From the NCBI GenBank assembly GCA_022702705.1, contig CM040422.1:37595270-37659269 (forward strand): 64,000 bases of DNA, read 5' to 3'. How positions within the stretch are numbered: position 1 is the first letter of the stretch; each line of letters starts with the position of its first letter. Below the pieces are notes generated by a model, which was not told the origin of the DNA, made no database searches, and saw only the letters and a program-made list of their open reading frames with translations. This document shows, in pieces, positions 10,382 to 20,758 of this stretch. The position numbers and the translations under genes are program-made. The stretch is from Papilionanthe hookeriana x Papilionanthe teres (lineage: Eukaryota; Streptophyta; Magnoliopsida; Asparagales; Orchidaceae).

Positions 10382-12285
10382 TGATGTGACTTTTTTATAT
10401 GCAAGGATTTATGAAAAATAGATATATAATAATTTTTATAAATTCACAATGATCCAACGCAAGTATACGTATCGTATCAAGTAATACAGGGCTTTAATGG
10501 AGTTCCGTTTATCGATCCCATGGGGAAGCGAGGTAAGATGTTCTTAGTCAAATTCTAGTCTACTACTAACAACCTTAGTTTGGAAGAGTGATATAAGTGG
10601 TTTTTCTAACAACTACTCCTAAATGCAGATAATTATATGTAAGAAAAATAACTACTCTCTAATTTAAATATTAATACTAAAGATAACACTTTTTCTGGAA
10701 ATTGGTTCGGTGAATTTTGAGATAATAAAAATTACTATTCTAATGTAACGAATTAGATAATGTGTAGGAATGAGATGCATTAAATATTGTATGTGCCAAA
10801 TAGAAGCAATCCTATTCTTTACCCTCTTCCGAGTACTCCTTCTTCAGAGTGCTATAAAAAACATTGACAAATCCTAGGCTTAGTCCCTAAATCCAAGGCT
10901 AAGTTGGGAGGATACTGGCTGCCACTTCAGAGCTCCCACTTCCCTTCACCTGAAGGCTAACCCTAGCTTTAGTTACCAAACTTTAAGACCAAATTAGGGA
11001 TCTCAACTTGGCACTCTGAAACCTCCAATTCGATGCCCATGAAACCATATTTCTCTATTTTTTTGCACTCAATCCCCATGAATTATTCAATTCATTCACG
11101 GACATTGAATGTGGTTCAAGTTTGTTGAGAATTATACTGCCCTTTCGAGTCAATGCAATTACAACAATTTTTAACACTACAACGAGCTCTTTTTATAATG
11201 TAAATGAAGCGCAAGTAAAAACCATCACATTTATAATTAAAATTCTTTTAGAAAGCATCCCAATTTTATAAACATAAATCCTACTCATTGCAAAAGAAAA
11301 GTAGAATGAGAATAATGACATAATTTCCTTATGCCAATAATTCCAAACAAGAAGAAAGAATAAGAGAAAGACATCACAAAACACGAAGAAAAAGCAACAA
11401 AAAACTTCATTTCAAAGCAAATCCACAAAATAAGTGTTTACAAAATCATAAGATAATGATGAATACAATACTTAGCTTTTATTTTTCTTGAAAGAAAGAT
11501 GAAAATCTCTCCCATAAAGTCTCCCACCGATCATGCAATGCTAGAACATTCCCTTACAGATTCTCTTAAAATCCCCTCGCCAATCTCTCCAAAAAGATAG
11601 AAATCTACATTTATACACCTATTCTAAGATCTTTAATCATTCTCCATGTTTTCCCTATCTTCTCCCTTCATTTTTTGGCTTCAAATTTGGTTTAAAATAG
11701 TGTAGGGATGAATTTCCCAAGAGGTGCATGAAGAAACCTTCCAAAAAGCATCCAGATTCGATGTATATGGCGAAAAACTGCCCAATATCCCATCACAACC
11801 GTCCGGAGCACTACCGGCGCTGAATGGGGCGCTGCCAGTGCCCTATTTTGGTGGTCTCGGGTCTCTGGCGCCGTCGGCGCCGGTTTGGGTGCCCCCGGCG
11901 CCCATCTTGCGCAGCTCCACCATTTTACTCCGTTTAACTCCGTTTCAACTCTGATTCGACCCATTTCAGTTGTGTTGCGTTCCTAACAGATAGTCCTACA
12001 AAATAAGTATAAAACAACCTTTATTTAAACTTTAATCTCATTCTAAAATATACAGTAAATGTAAAATAGATTAAACATAGAAAAACTTATTGAAATATGT
12101 CAAGCCAAAATTTGCTTTCTTGTTTTTTTTGCTCCAAATTGCACCATTTTTACTTCCTTTTGCTCCAATCACCATTTTTTGTACCTAAAACTAAAGAAAA
12201 TATGAAATACCTTCTTTTAAATTGTAATATCATAAAAAATGAGTAAAATTATATAGCAAAAACTGTATATATTTTAAGAGTGTCA
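10382..12285 (-). mobile_element. solo LTR (family S, 1904 bp) inserted in the RT of element A
   Basis: On the plus strand it starts TGATGTGAC and ends GAGTGTCA. It is flanked by 5-bp direct repeats, GGCAT (10377-10381) and GACAT (12286-12290; GGCAT in the other copies). Removing it with one repeat brings the RT halves back in frame. It has no coding capacity. Its first 200 bp are the reverse complement of Athila-type LTR 3' ends, so it lies in minus orientation. A TATAAAT stretch at about 11610, read on the minus strand, is a possible promoter. The same LTR sits at the same codon in B (29054-30961) and its end in C (17281-17498). Confidence 0.85.
11804..11906 (-). promoter_or_regulatory. GC-rich palindrome cluster of solo LTR family S
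   Basis: Four units in two pairs: GGAGCACTACCGGCGCT with GGCGCTGCCAGTGCC, then GGCGCCGTCGGCGCC with GGTGCCCCCGGCGCC. Units of a pair are near reverse complements, so each pair can form a hairpin. In the LTR's own direction the cluster lies about 190 nt before the TATAAAT stretch. Short spurious ORFs here are side effects of the GC content. Confidence 0.55.
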
Positions 12286-12290
12286 GACAT

Positions 12291-13476
12291 AAATACTTTT
12301 ATTTTTTGGATGGATATACTACTTACAACCAAATTAAAATTACTCATAAGGATCAAGAGAAAACTATGTTTAACAGTCCTTATGGTACATTTGCTTTTAG
12401 AAGAATGCCCTTTGGTTTATATAATGCCCCTACTACATTTCAGAGATGTATGAAGGCTATTTTCTGTGATTTAATTGAAAAAGAGATTGAAGTTTTTATG
12501 GATGACATTTTAATGTTTGGAATTTCATTAGAATTATGTTTAGAAAATTTCTCTAAAGTTCTTAAACGCTGTGAAGAAACTAATTTAGTTCTTAACTAAG
12601 AAAATGCCAATTTTTGGTAGCAGGAGGAATTGTATTGGGACATCGGATTTCAGAAAGAGGATTAGAGGTAGATCCTGCAAAAATTCAAGTTATCTCTAAT
12701 TTACCTTGCCTGACCAATGTAAGGGGAATTAGAAGTTTTACGGGACATCTTTGGATTCTACAGGCGTTACATCAAAGACTTTTCAAAGATTACAAAACCT
12801 TTATGTCATTTACTGGAAAAGAATGCAATTTTTTTTTTGATGATGATTGCCTAAAAGCTTTTGAAACATTAAAAGAAAAATAAATCACTACAATTATTAT
12901 AATTTCACCAAATTGGAAAAAAGCTTTTGAATTAATTTGTGATGCTAGTGATTATGCTATTGGTGTTGCTTGGGTCAAAAATATGATAAAATTTTCAAAG
13001 TATTTTATTATGCTAATAAAACTCTTAATGAAGCACAAATTAAATATACCACTACTGAGAAAGAGTTATTAGCTATAGTATTTGCCTTTGATAATTTTGA
13101 TCATATTTAATTAGAACTAATGTGTGGTGCATACTGATCATTCTGCTATCAAATATTTAATGAAAAAGAAGGATGCGAAGCTGAGATTGATTAGATGGAT
13201 TCTTCTTTTGCAAGAATTTGATTTTGAAATAGTAGATTGGAAGGGTTCTGATAATCAAATTGCAGATCATTTATACAGGCTTGAAAATGAAAAATCTCTC
13301 TGTGATGCTGAAGAAATTAATGAACATGTTCTTGATAAAAAATTATTCACTATTAATGAGTGGCGTGTTCCATGGTATGCAGACATAGTAAACTTTATTG
13401 TCCGTAATATTATACCCTATGGTTTGACATACCAAGAAAAGAAGAAATTTCTGTTTGATGCTAAGACTTATTTTTA
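12291..13476 (+). pseudogene. reverse transcriptase core and RNase H (element A)
   Basis: This is the continuation of the RT after the solo LTR: TFAFRRMPFGLYNAPTTFQR, then VFMDDILMFG, the form of the YxDD box usual in Athila elements, with both Asp present. The next Trp of the LVLNWEKC motif is a stop (TAA), as in B and C. The thumb has GIRSFTGH; the RNase H has ELICDASDYAIGVA and TEKELLAIVFAF. The frame changes several times. From 13124 the connection reads VHTDHSAIKYLMKKKDAKLR and SDNQIADHLYRLE. Confidence 0.88.
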
Positions 13477-14657
13477 GGATGACCCATTTTTATATAAACA
13501 AGGAAAGGATCTTATAATTCGAAGATGTATACCTTTGGAAGATGCTTATGAAATTATTCAAAAATGTCGTGATTCTAATTATGGGGGACATTTTGGAGTT
13601 AAAAGAACTGCATATAAAATCTCACAATCTGGATTTTATTGGTCTACAATTTTTAAGAATGTGAATGTTTATATTAAAAATTGTGATAGATGTCAGCGTG
13701 CAGGCAATATTTCTAAAAGAAATGAGATGCCCCTCAACTATATGTTGGAAGCTAAAATATTTGATGTTTAGGGATTATATTTCATGGGTCCATTTACACC
13801 ATCTTTCGGAAATGTTTATATTTTAATAGCAGTAGATTATGTTTCCAAATGGATTGAAGCTATTGCTTTACCTCGATGTGATGCTCAAAGTGTTGCAAAG
13901 TTTTTAAGAAATAATATATTTTATAGATTTGGAATACCAAGAGTAATCATAACAAATGAGGGAAATAATTTTTAAAATGCGATTATTGAGCAATTAGCAA
14001 AGAAATATCATATAAATCAACACATTGCTATTGCTTATCATCCTCAGACAAGTAGTTTGGTTGAATCATCCAATCGTGAAATTAAACGAATATTGGAAAA
14101 GATTGTTAATCCAAACAGAAAGGATTGTTCAATCAAATTGGATTACGCTTTGTGGGCCTATAGGACTACCTACAGAACCCCTATAGGAATGTCCCCATAT
14201 AAATTGATTTTTGGAAAAGCTTGTCATTTGCCTATTGAACTTGAGCATAAAGCATATTGGGCTATTAAGGAGTTCAATTATAATTTGAAAGATGCTGCTA
14301 AGAAGAGATTGTTGCAATTAAATGAGCTTCAAGAGATAAAAAATGAATCTTATGAAAATGCTAGGATTTATAAGGAAAAGATGAAGTTATGGCATGATCG
14401 GAAGATTCCTACTAAATCTTTTGCCAGGATAGAAAGTTTTGCTATATAATGCCAGATTGAGAATTTTTTCTGGAAAACCTATGTCCTGGTGGATGGGTCC
14501 ATTTATTGTGATAAAAGTTTATTCCTTTGGAGCTGTGGATATTCAAGATCCTAAGATTGAAAAAATATTTAAAGTTAACGGGCATAGAGCTAAACCTTAT
14601 TTTTCAGTCGATCAACTTAAATTTGATGAGAATATGATGTTGGGTCACTCAAAATGA
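13477..14657 (+). pseudogene. integrase (element A, first copy)
   Basis: The zinc finger is at 13535-13771: H in GGHFGV and CDRCQ, with the first His of the HHCC set apparently replaced (CRDSNYGGHF). A TAG stop stands where DVWG is expected, and the first catalytic Asp of GxDFMGPF is Tyr (GLYFMGPF); copy C has both. The second acidic position is Asn (ITNEGN), whereas C keeps Asp. The Glu in SLVESSNREI remains. Then come LDYALWAYRTTYRTPIGMSP and, in another frame at 14439-14657, the C-terminal domain with MGPFIVIKVYSFGAVDIQ and HRAKPYF. Catalytically dead. Confidence 0.87.
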
Positions 14658-14895
14658 GTTCTCGGTATGTCAGGCTGAAGACGTTAAACTAAGCACTTTG
14701 TGGGAGGCAACCCATAGTTATTGGTGTGCTTTACTTTATGTTTGCTTTGTGTACTTTGTTTGGTTTGTTTTTTTGTTTTAGTAGTAGTATTTTGGAGTTT
14801 TTATGTTATAGCAGTGTTTTTTTGACCTTATTTTATGACTTAGAGGAGTCAGAATGAAATTTTGGACATTTGGCAGACTTGTGCTAAATTAAGCA

Positions 14896-14935
14896 TTGGC
14901 GGCTAAGCACCGCCTAGTTGGTACTTAGACGCTGG
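14896..14935 (+). promoter_or_regulatory. inverted pair of GC-rich palindromes (A, before the 134-codon ORF)
   Basis: TGGCGGCTAAGCACC and GGTACTTAGACGCTGG are near reverse complements around a short GCCTAGTT loop. They match the motif of the family's own LTR. The pair lies about 155 bp before the TATA box at 15052. Confidence 0.55.
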
Positions 14936-15051
14936 AGTTATGAAACATATGATAAATGAGGTTGTAGAAGCCTAAATCATGGAGAAGTGGTTTTGGAAGT
15001 TATTTTAGAGTTTTTAAATGATTGAGGGTGGGTTTATGCACTTCTAAAGTC

Positions 15052-15060
15052 TATAAAAGG
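15052..15060 (+). promoter_or_regulatory. TATA box upstream of the 134-codon ORF (A)
   Basis: TATAAAAGG lies 85 nt before the ATG at 15137, inside TCTATAAAAGGCCCTGG. The same box at the same distance stands before the second copy (20269-20277). It is a strong match to plant core promoters and sits inside the element, far from the LTRs. Confidence 0.6.
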
Positions 15061-15136
15061 CCCTGGATTAAGAGAAACACTTGCCTCAAGTCTTATTTTC
15101 ATTTCTGAGTCTAAAGAAGAGTGTTTTGAGTGTATC

Positions 15137-15541
15137 ATGTCTTCTTTAGCGAATGAGATCAAGAAGAAAGAGTAGTCTAACAAGAGTAAGTTTATTAGTG
15201 ACAGTGCTAAACAGTTATTCAATGGATTTCTTGCTGTTAGTATTTAGGGAATTACAGAGAAGATTGCAATGATCGAAGCTAGAGTGACATTAATTGAAGC
15301 AAAGAATAATGAAACTAACACACTTTTGGAGCATATGGGATGGCAAATTAAGATGTAATTCAATCGTAAAAGTCACGTGGAAGAAGCGGATAAGGCGATG
15401 TTCCTGAAGAACAAGTGGTTAGAAGAAGAAGATGTAAGAGTGTTCAATCATCACCCTTTCTATCAGATTTTTATTCCAGAAGGTTCAAATGAAAATAATA
15501 ATGGTTCTGGATATATTCCGCCTACTGGAGAGTGGAATTAA
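15137..15541 (+). pseudogene. 134-codon accessory ORF (A), three nonsense codons
   Basis: Reading from ATG 15137 to TAA 15539-15541 stays in one frame over 134 codons, with stops at about codons 13, 37 and 77. The predicted chain starts MSSLANEIKKKE, then has a charged helical part (KIAMIEARVTLIEAKNNET and LLEHM) and ends with HHPFYQIFIPEG and YIPPTGEWN. The helix has a heptad-like pattern, suggesting a coiled coil. I recognise no family. The copy at 20354 has the same length but stops at other codons, so the ancestral ORF was open. It may be a shortened relative of the C-terminal part of the larger accessory protein of element D (50588). Confidence 0.6.
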
Positions 15542-16163
15542 ATGTTAGTTTGATCTTGTGGTTTGTTTTGATTATTTTATATTTTATATGTTTGATGTTT
15601 TGAGTGTTTAATGTTTAAGTTTGTGTTCTGTTGCACTTTGATGTGATATTATTACATCTTAGTGATGTAAGTCTATCTTTATGATTATTAAGCCCGTTTG
15701 TATTTAGGGAATTTCATCCAAAGTGTTTGGATAGAAATTTTTAGTTTGTATTAAGTTTGATTTGTTTTTAATAAATATAAGTTTGTGTTTGTGTGAAACT
15801 TGATCAAAATTGATGGATATTAAAGTTTGAAATTGGAGTTTTGGAGATTTATGAGGAAGAGACAATTAATTTGAGAAGATTAAGGGTGATTAACTAAGTG
15901 GTTTAGTGCATTTTCTTAATTGCAAAAATCTTGAAACTGGCGGCTAAGAGCCAGATTGCCAGGGCTTAAGCGCCAGATTTCGCGGCTAAGCGCCGAAGGC
16001 ATGGCGCTTAGGCGTCGGTTCGCGAAAATTAGTTTTCAGCAATTAAAAACCCAAAATCACCATTTTTAGCTTACATATCGCCTTCAACCTCAAATTTTCG
16101 TGAAAAGGAGCCTAGGTCATCAATATATTGGATCATTTAAGAGTCGATCTCAACGAAAATTGT
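15542..16163 (+). other. non-coding interval with T-rich stretch (A)
   Basis: T-rich 3' sequence of the 134-codon ORF, then the leader region of the next accessory ORF. It is closely collinear with 20759-21382 of copy C. It contains the palindrome cluster 15938-16018 and no coding. Confidence 0.5.
15938..16018 (+). promoter_or_regulatory. cluster of four GC-rich palindromes (A)
   Basis: Units CTGGCGGCTAAGAGCC, GGGCTTAAGCGCC, CGCGGCTAAGCGCCG and TGGCGCTTAGGCGTCGG alternate in orientation, forming two inverted pairs. The same cluster is in C at 21155-21233, where it precedes the large accessory ORF. In A that ORF has been deleted, so the cluster is left without its gene. Confidence 0.58.
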
Positions 16164-16200
16164 TTGAGCAAGATGATGATGATGATGAGAATGATTAGCT
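16164..16200 (+). other. deletion scar: large accessory ORF lost from A
   Basis: Compared with copy C, A jumps at about 16164-16166 from the leader (C position about 21382) to the last codons of the large accessory ORF (C position about 22711, GAGCRAGATGATGATGATG, ending in TAG at about 16198). This removes about 1.33 kb, including the candidate intron, the ATG and nearly all of the ORF. Confidence 0.75.
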
Positions 16201-17280
16201 AATTTTTTGTTTTATGTATTACTGAGTTTTTGTTGATGCATTGTTATATGTTATGTCTTGTTTTTATTTTGATATTGTGTTTGTGACGAGAACTTTGGTA
16301 ATATGCTAATTATAGTTGGACTATTATTTTTTCATGCATATTCAGATGTATTTGTGTTGGATTGATATTATGTATGTTGTTTTGTGTGATATATGTGTAG
16401 TAGTAAATGTTTTAATGTGTATGTTGTGTCAGAGTTTATATAGTGTGTATTATAATTCCAAAACCGTTAGGAACTATTATAAAAAAAAAACTGCATGTTT
16501 TAAAAATTTTAAATTCTACTACTACCATTTGTTATCTAGTACTGGTGTTACTTCAGTTATTTCAGTTGGTGTGTATTTGATTTGAAAACCTCCACTATTG
16601 TAGAAGTCCTTTGATATTTTGAATTTCTATTTAATGAAAAACTGAAAAATTTGAATTTGATTTCTTTTTACTCCTGTTTTTAAATTGTTATACTTGCATA
16701 TTTAGGATATTAATATTCCTGCAGATTTTAATTCTCACCCAAGTATCATTTCTTATGCTTAAATGTTTTATCCTAACTAACAATTAAAGTGGGGGGGGGG
16801 GATTTTAAAAACAAAAATAATTTTCAAAAACCTAAAATTTTATTTGTTCTCAAGAATTTCTAAAATTAATTTGATTTTTGTTTGAAAACAATTATGTATA
16901 TGAAGTTATATTAGGGGGAACAAAATTTTGAATATTGAAATGAATAAGAGAATTTAGTTAAAATTTATAGTAATAATGAAAAATTTAAGGTTAAAATTTT
17001 CTTAATAAAGAAGTCTTAAATATAGTTCAAATAACCTTAGTAAAAAATATTGTATTTTTGGATAAATAGAAGATTTGAATTTTATTCTTTAAAGCTTAAA
17101 TTTCTTTTATTGAGGAGTAATTTTCAAATACTATTATTATGGTTTTTAAGTGAAAGATGTATATCAGACCTTTATTTTAAATGGAAGGGTGATTAAAGGC
17201 CTATCCAGTACAATAATCCTTCCCTTATAAAAAAAAGAAAGAAGAAAAGAAAAAAAAAGGAAAAGAAAAAGAAAAATAGA
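16201..17280 (+). other. AT-rich 3' non-coding region of copy A with a G11 tract
   Basis: Collinear with 22744-23790 of copy C. It has a G-run of 11 at 16791-16801 (AAAGT followed by G's), resembling a polypurine tract, and ends in an A/G-rich stretch (17226-17280) that reads straight into a solo-LTR fragment. Small ORFs here have no recognisable similarity. Confidence 0.5.
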
Positions 17281-17503
17281 AATTAAACATAGAAAGACTT
17301 ATCAAAATATGTCGAGCCAAAATTTGCTTTCTTGCTTGTTTTTGCTCCAAATTGCACCATTTTTGCTTCCTTTTGCTCCAATCACCATTTATTATACCTA
17401 AAACCAAAAAAAATACAATATACCTTCCTTTAAATTGTAATATCACAAAAAATGAGTAAAATTATATAGAAAAAATCGTATATTTTTTTGGTTTGTCAGG
17501 CAT
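17273..17503 (-). repeat. tandem-duplication junction and truncated solo LTR (family S)
   Basis: At 17273-17280 AAAATAGA joins the 3' non-coding region to the last 218 bp of solo LTR S (17281-17498). The same octamer is at 12063-12070 in the complete solo LTR, just before ATTAAACATAG-like sequence. The LTR end TTTGTCA is followed by the target repeat GGCAT (17499-17503) and RT coding, as in the complete copies. This marks duplication of about 12071-17280, probably by recombination at the octamer. Confidence 0.78.
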
Positions 17504-18692
17504 AAATGCTTTTATTTTCTGGATGGATATACTGGTTACCACCAAATTAAAATTGCTCCTAAAGATCAAGAGAAAACTATGTTTACCGGTCCTTATGGTA
17601 CATTTGCTTTTAGAAGAATGCCCTTTGGTTTATGTAATGCCCTTGCTACATTTCATAGATGTATGATGGCTATTTTCAGTGATTTAATTGAAAAAGGGAT
17701 TGAAGTTTTTACGGATGACTTTTTAAAGTTTGGAATTTCATTTGAATCATGTTTAGAAAATTTTTCTAAAGTTCTTAAATGCTGTGAAGAAACTAATTTA
17801 GTCCTTAACTAAGAAAAATGTCAATTTATGATAGCAGGAGGAATTGTATTGGGACATCGGATTGCAGAAAGAGGATTGGAGGTAGATCCTGCAAAAATTC
17901 AAGTTATCTCTAATTTACCTTGCTCGACCAATGCAAGGGGAATTAGAAGTTTTCTGGGACATGCTAGATTCTACAGGCGTTACACCAAAGACTTTTCAAA
18001 TATTACAAAACCTTTATGTTGTTTACAGGAAAAGAATGCAGTTTTTTATTTTGATAATGATTACCTAAAAGCTTTTGAAACATTAAAAGAAAAATTAATC
18101 ACTACACCTATTATAATTTCACCAAATTAGGAAAAACTTTTGAATTAATGTGTGATGCTAGTGATTATGCTATTGGTGTTGTTTTGGGTCAAAAATATGA
18201 TAAAATTTTCAAAGTAATTTATTATGCTAATAAAACTCTTAATGAAGCACAAATTAATTGAACCTCTACTGAGAAAGAGTTATTAGCCATAGTATTTGCC
18301 TTTGATAAATTTTGATCATATTTAATTAGAACTAATGTGTGGTGTATATTGATCATTATGCTATCAAATATTTAATGAAAAAGAAGAATGTGAAGCAAAG
18401 ATTGATTAGATGGACTCTTCTTTTGCAAGAATTTGATTTTGAAATAGTAGATAGGAAGGGTTCTGATAATCAAATTGTAGATCATTTGTCCAGGCTTGAA
18501 AAAGAAAAATCTCTCTGTGATGCTGAAGAAATTAGTGAACATTTTTCTGGTGAAAAATTATTCACTGTTAATGAGTGGCGTGTTCCATGGTATGAAGAAA
18601 TAGTCAACTTTATTGTCAGCAATATTATACCCTATGGTTTGACACACCAGGAAAAGAAGAAATTCTTGTATGATGCTAAGACTTATTTTTAG
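17504..18692 (+). pseudogene. reverse transcriptase core and RNase H (second copy, C)
   Basis: Near identical in order and sequence to 12291-13476. It reads AFRRMPFGLCNALATFHR, the box VFTDDFLKFG, a stop in place of Trp after LVLN, GHARFYRRYTKDFSNITKPL, FELMCDASDYAIGVV and TEKELLAIVFAF, then LMKKKNVKQRLIRWTLLLQE. It begins directly after the solo-LTR fragment, so it has no N-terminal RT half. Several frame breaks. Dead. Confidence 0.87.
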
Positions 18693-19872
18693 GATGACCC
18701 ATTTTTATATAAACAAGGAAAGGATCTTATAATTCAAAGATGTATACCTTTGGAGGAGACTTATGAAATTATTAAAAAATGTCATGATTCTAATTATGGG
18801 GGACATTTTGGAGTTGAAAGAACTGCATATAAAATCTTACAATCTAGATTTTATTGGTCTACAATTTTTAAGGATGTGAATGTTTATATTAAAAATTGGG
18901 ATAGATGTCAACATGTAGGCAATATTTCTAGAAGAAATGAGATGCCCCTCAATTATATGTTGAAAGCTGAAATATTTGATGTTTAGGGATTATATTTCAT
19001 GGGTCCATTTACACCATCTTTCGGAAATGTTTATATTTTGATAGCAGTAGATTATGTTTCCAAATGGATTGAAGCTATTGCTTTACCTCGATGTGATGCT
19101 CAAAGTGTTGCAAAGTTTTTAAGAAATAATATATTTTACAGATTTGGAATACCAAGAGTAATCATAACAGATGGGGGAAATCATTTTAAAATTTTGATTA
19201 TTGAGATATTAGCAAAGAAATATCATATAAATAATCACATTGCTACTGTTTATCATCCTCAGACAAGTAGTTTGGTTGAATCATCCAATCATTAAATTAA
19301 AAGAATATTGGAAAAGATTGTTAATCCAAATAGAAAGGATTGGTCAATCAAACTGGATTATGCTTTGTGGGCCTATAGGACTACCTACAGAACCCCTATA
19401 AGAATGTCCCCAAAAAGATTGATTTTTGGAAAATCTTGTCATTTGCCTATTGAACTTGAGCATAAAACATATTGGGATATTAAAGAGTTCAATTATAATT
19501 TGAAAGATGCTGCTAAGAAGAGATTGTTGCAATTAAATGAGCTTGAAGAGATAATGAATGAATCTTTTGAAAATGCTAAGATATATAAGGAAAAGATAAA
19601 GTTATGGCATGATCGGAAGATTCCTACTAAATCTTTTGCCAGGACAGAAAGTTTTGCTATATAATGCTAGATTAAAAATTTTTTCTAGAAAACCTAAGTC
19701 CCGGTGGATGGGTCCATTTATTGTGACAAAAGTTTATTCCTATGGAGTTGTGGATATTCAAAATCCTAAGATTGAAAAAATATTTAAAGTTAATGGTCAT
19801 AGATCTAAACCTTATTTTCCAGTTGATCAACTTAAATTTGATGAGAATTTGATGTTGGGTCACTCAGAATGA
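18693..19872 (+). pseudogene. integrase (second copy, C)
   Basis: Same layout as 13477-14657. The zinc finger is damaged (GGHFGV, WDRCQ with a Cys-to-Trp change). The TAG stop and Tyr for the first catalytic Asp (GLYFMGPF) are shared with A; the second acidic site is intact (ITDGGNHF) and Glu is present in SLVESSN. It continues with LDYALWAYRTTYRTPIRMSP and the C-terminal domain at 19609-19872 (MGPFIVTKVYSYGVVDIQ and HRSKPYFPVDQLKF). The shared defects date from before the duplication. Confidence 0.87.
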
Positions 19873-20112
19873 GTTCTGGGTATGTCAGGCTGAAGACATT
19901 AAACTAAGCGCTTTGTGGGAGGCAACCCATAGTTATAGGTGTGCTTTGCTTTATGTTTGCTTTGCGTACTTTATTTAGTTTGTTTTTTTTTGTTTTGGTA
20001 GTAGTATTTTGGAGTTTTTATGTTATAGGAGTGTTTATTTGACCTTATTTTATGCTTTCGAGGAGTTAGAATGAAATTTTGGATATTTGATAGACTTGTA
20101 CTAAATTAAGCA

Positions 20113-20150
20113 CTGGAGGCTAAGCGCCGCCTAGTTGGCACTTAGGCGTC
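20113..20150 (+). promoter_or_regulatory. inverted pair of GC-rich palindromes (C, before the 134-codon ORF)
   Basis: TGGAGGCTAAGCGCC and GGCACTTAGGCGTC are near reverse complements with loop GCCTAGTT. This is the same pair as 14896-14935. Confidence 0.57.
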
Positions 20151-20268
20151 AGAGTTATGAAACATGTGATAAATGAGGTTCTAGAAGCGTAAATCGTAGG
20201 GAATTTGTTTTGGAAGTTATTTGGGAGTTTTTAATTGATTGAGGGTGGGTTTATGCACTTCTAAAGTC

Positions 20269-20277
20269 TATAAAAGG
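20269..20277 (+). promoter_or_regulatory. TATA box upstream of the 134-codon ORF (C)
   Basis: TATAAAAGG, 85 nt before ATG 20354, with the same flanks as the box at 15052. Confidence 0.6.
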
Positions 20278-20353
20278 CCCTGGATTAAGAGAAACACTTG
20301 CCCCAAGTCCTATTTTCATTTCTGACTCTTAAGAAGAGTTTTTTGAGTGTATC

Positions 20354-20758
20354 ATGTCTTCCTGGGCGAATGAGATCAAGAAGAAAGAGGAGTCTTGCAA
20401 GAGTATGTTTATTAGTGACAGTGATAAAGAGTTATTCAATGGATTTCTTGCCGTTAGTATTCAAGGAATTGCATAGAAGATTGCAATGATCGAATCTAGA
20501 GTGACTTTAATTGAAGCAAAGATTAATGAAACTAACGCACTTTTGGAGCATATGGGATCGCAACTCAAGATGCCATTCAATCATACAAGTCATGTGGAAG
20601 AAACGGATAAGGCGATGTTCCTATAGAACAAGTGGTTAGAAGAAGAAGATGTAAGAGTGTTCAATCATCACCCTTTCTATCAGATTTATATTCCAGAGGG
20701 GTCAAATGGAAACTATAATGGTTCTGGATATATTATGCCTACTGGAGAGTGGAATTAA
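20354..20758 (+). pseudogene. 134-codon accessory ORF (C), two nonsense codons
   Basis: It is in one frame from ATG 20354 to TAA 20756-20758, starting MSSWANEIKKKEESCKSMF, with stops at about codons 40 and 97. Both positions are sense codons in the copy at 15137, and that copy's stops are sense here. The chain is acidic and Lys-rich with a heptad-like middle (IAMIESRVTLIEAKINE) and the ending EDVRVFNHHPFYQ. Function unknown. It lies between integrase and the large accessory ORF, the place of the env-like or extra ORFs of Athila elements. Confidence 0.62.

Larger units (their letters stand above)
14658..15136 (+). other. non-coding leader between integrase and the 134-codon ORF (A)
   Basis: This holds a conserved stretch TAAACTAAGC...TGTGGGAGGCAACCC just after integrase (about 14686-14715), which is also found in C (19900) and inverted in D (52017-52060). 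It is followed by T-rich sequence, a palindrome pair and a TATA box. There is no coding. Confidence 0.5.
19873..20353 (+). other. leader region before the 134-codon ORF (C)
   Basis: Collinear with 14658-15136: the conserved GGGAGGCAACCC stretch (about 19917), T-rich sequence, the palindrome pair and the TATA box. No coding. Confidence 0.5.

Noticed and set aside
16316..16585. ORFs at 16316-16585 and 22861-23067 as a conserved small membrane protein
   Set aside because: Both come from the same duplicated T-rich 3' region. Hydrophobic composition follows from T-richness, and the reading frames diverge by indels after about 55 codons.
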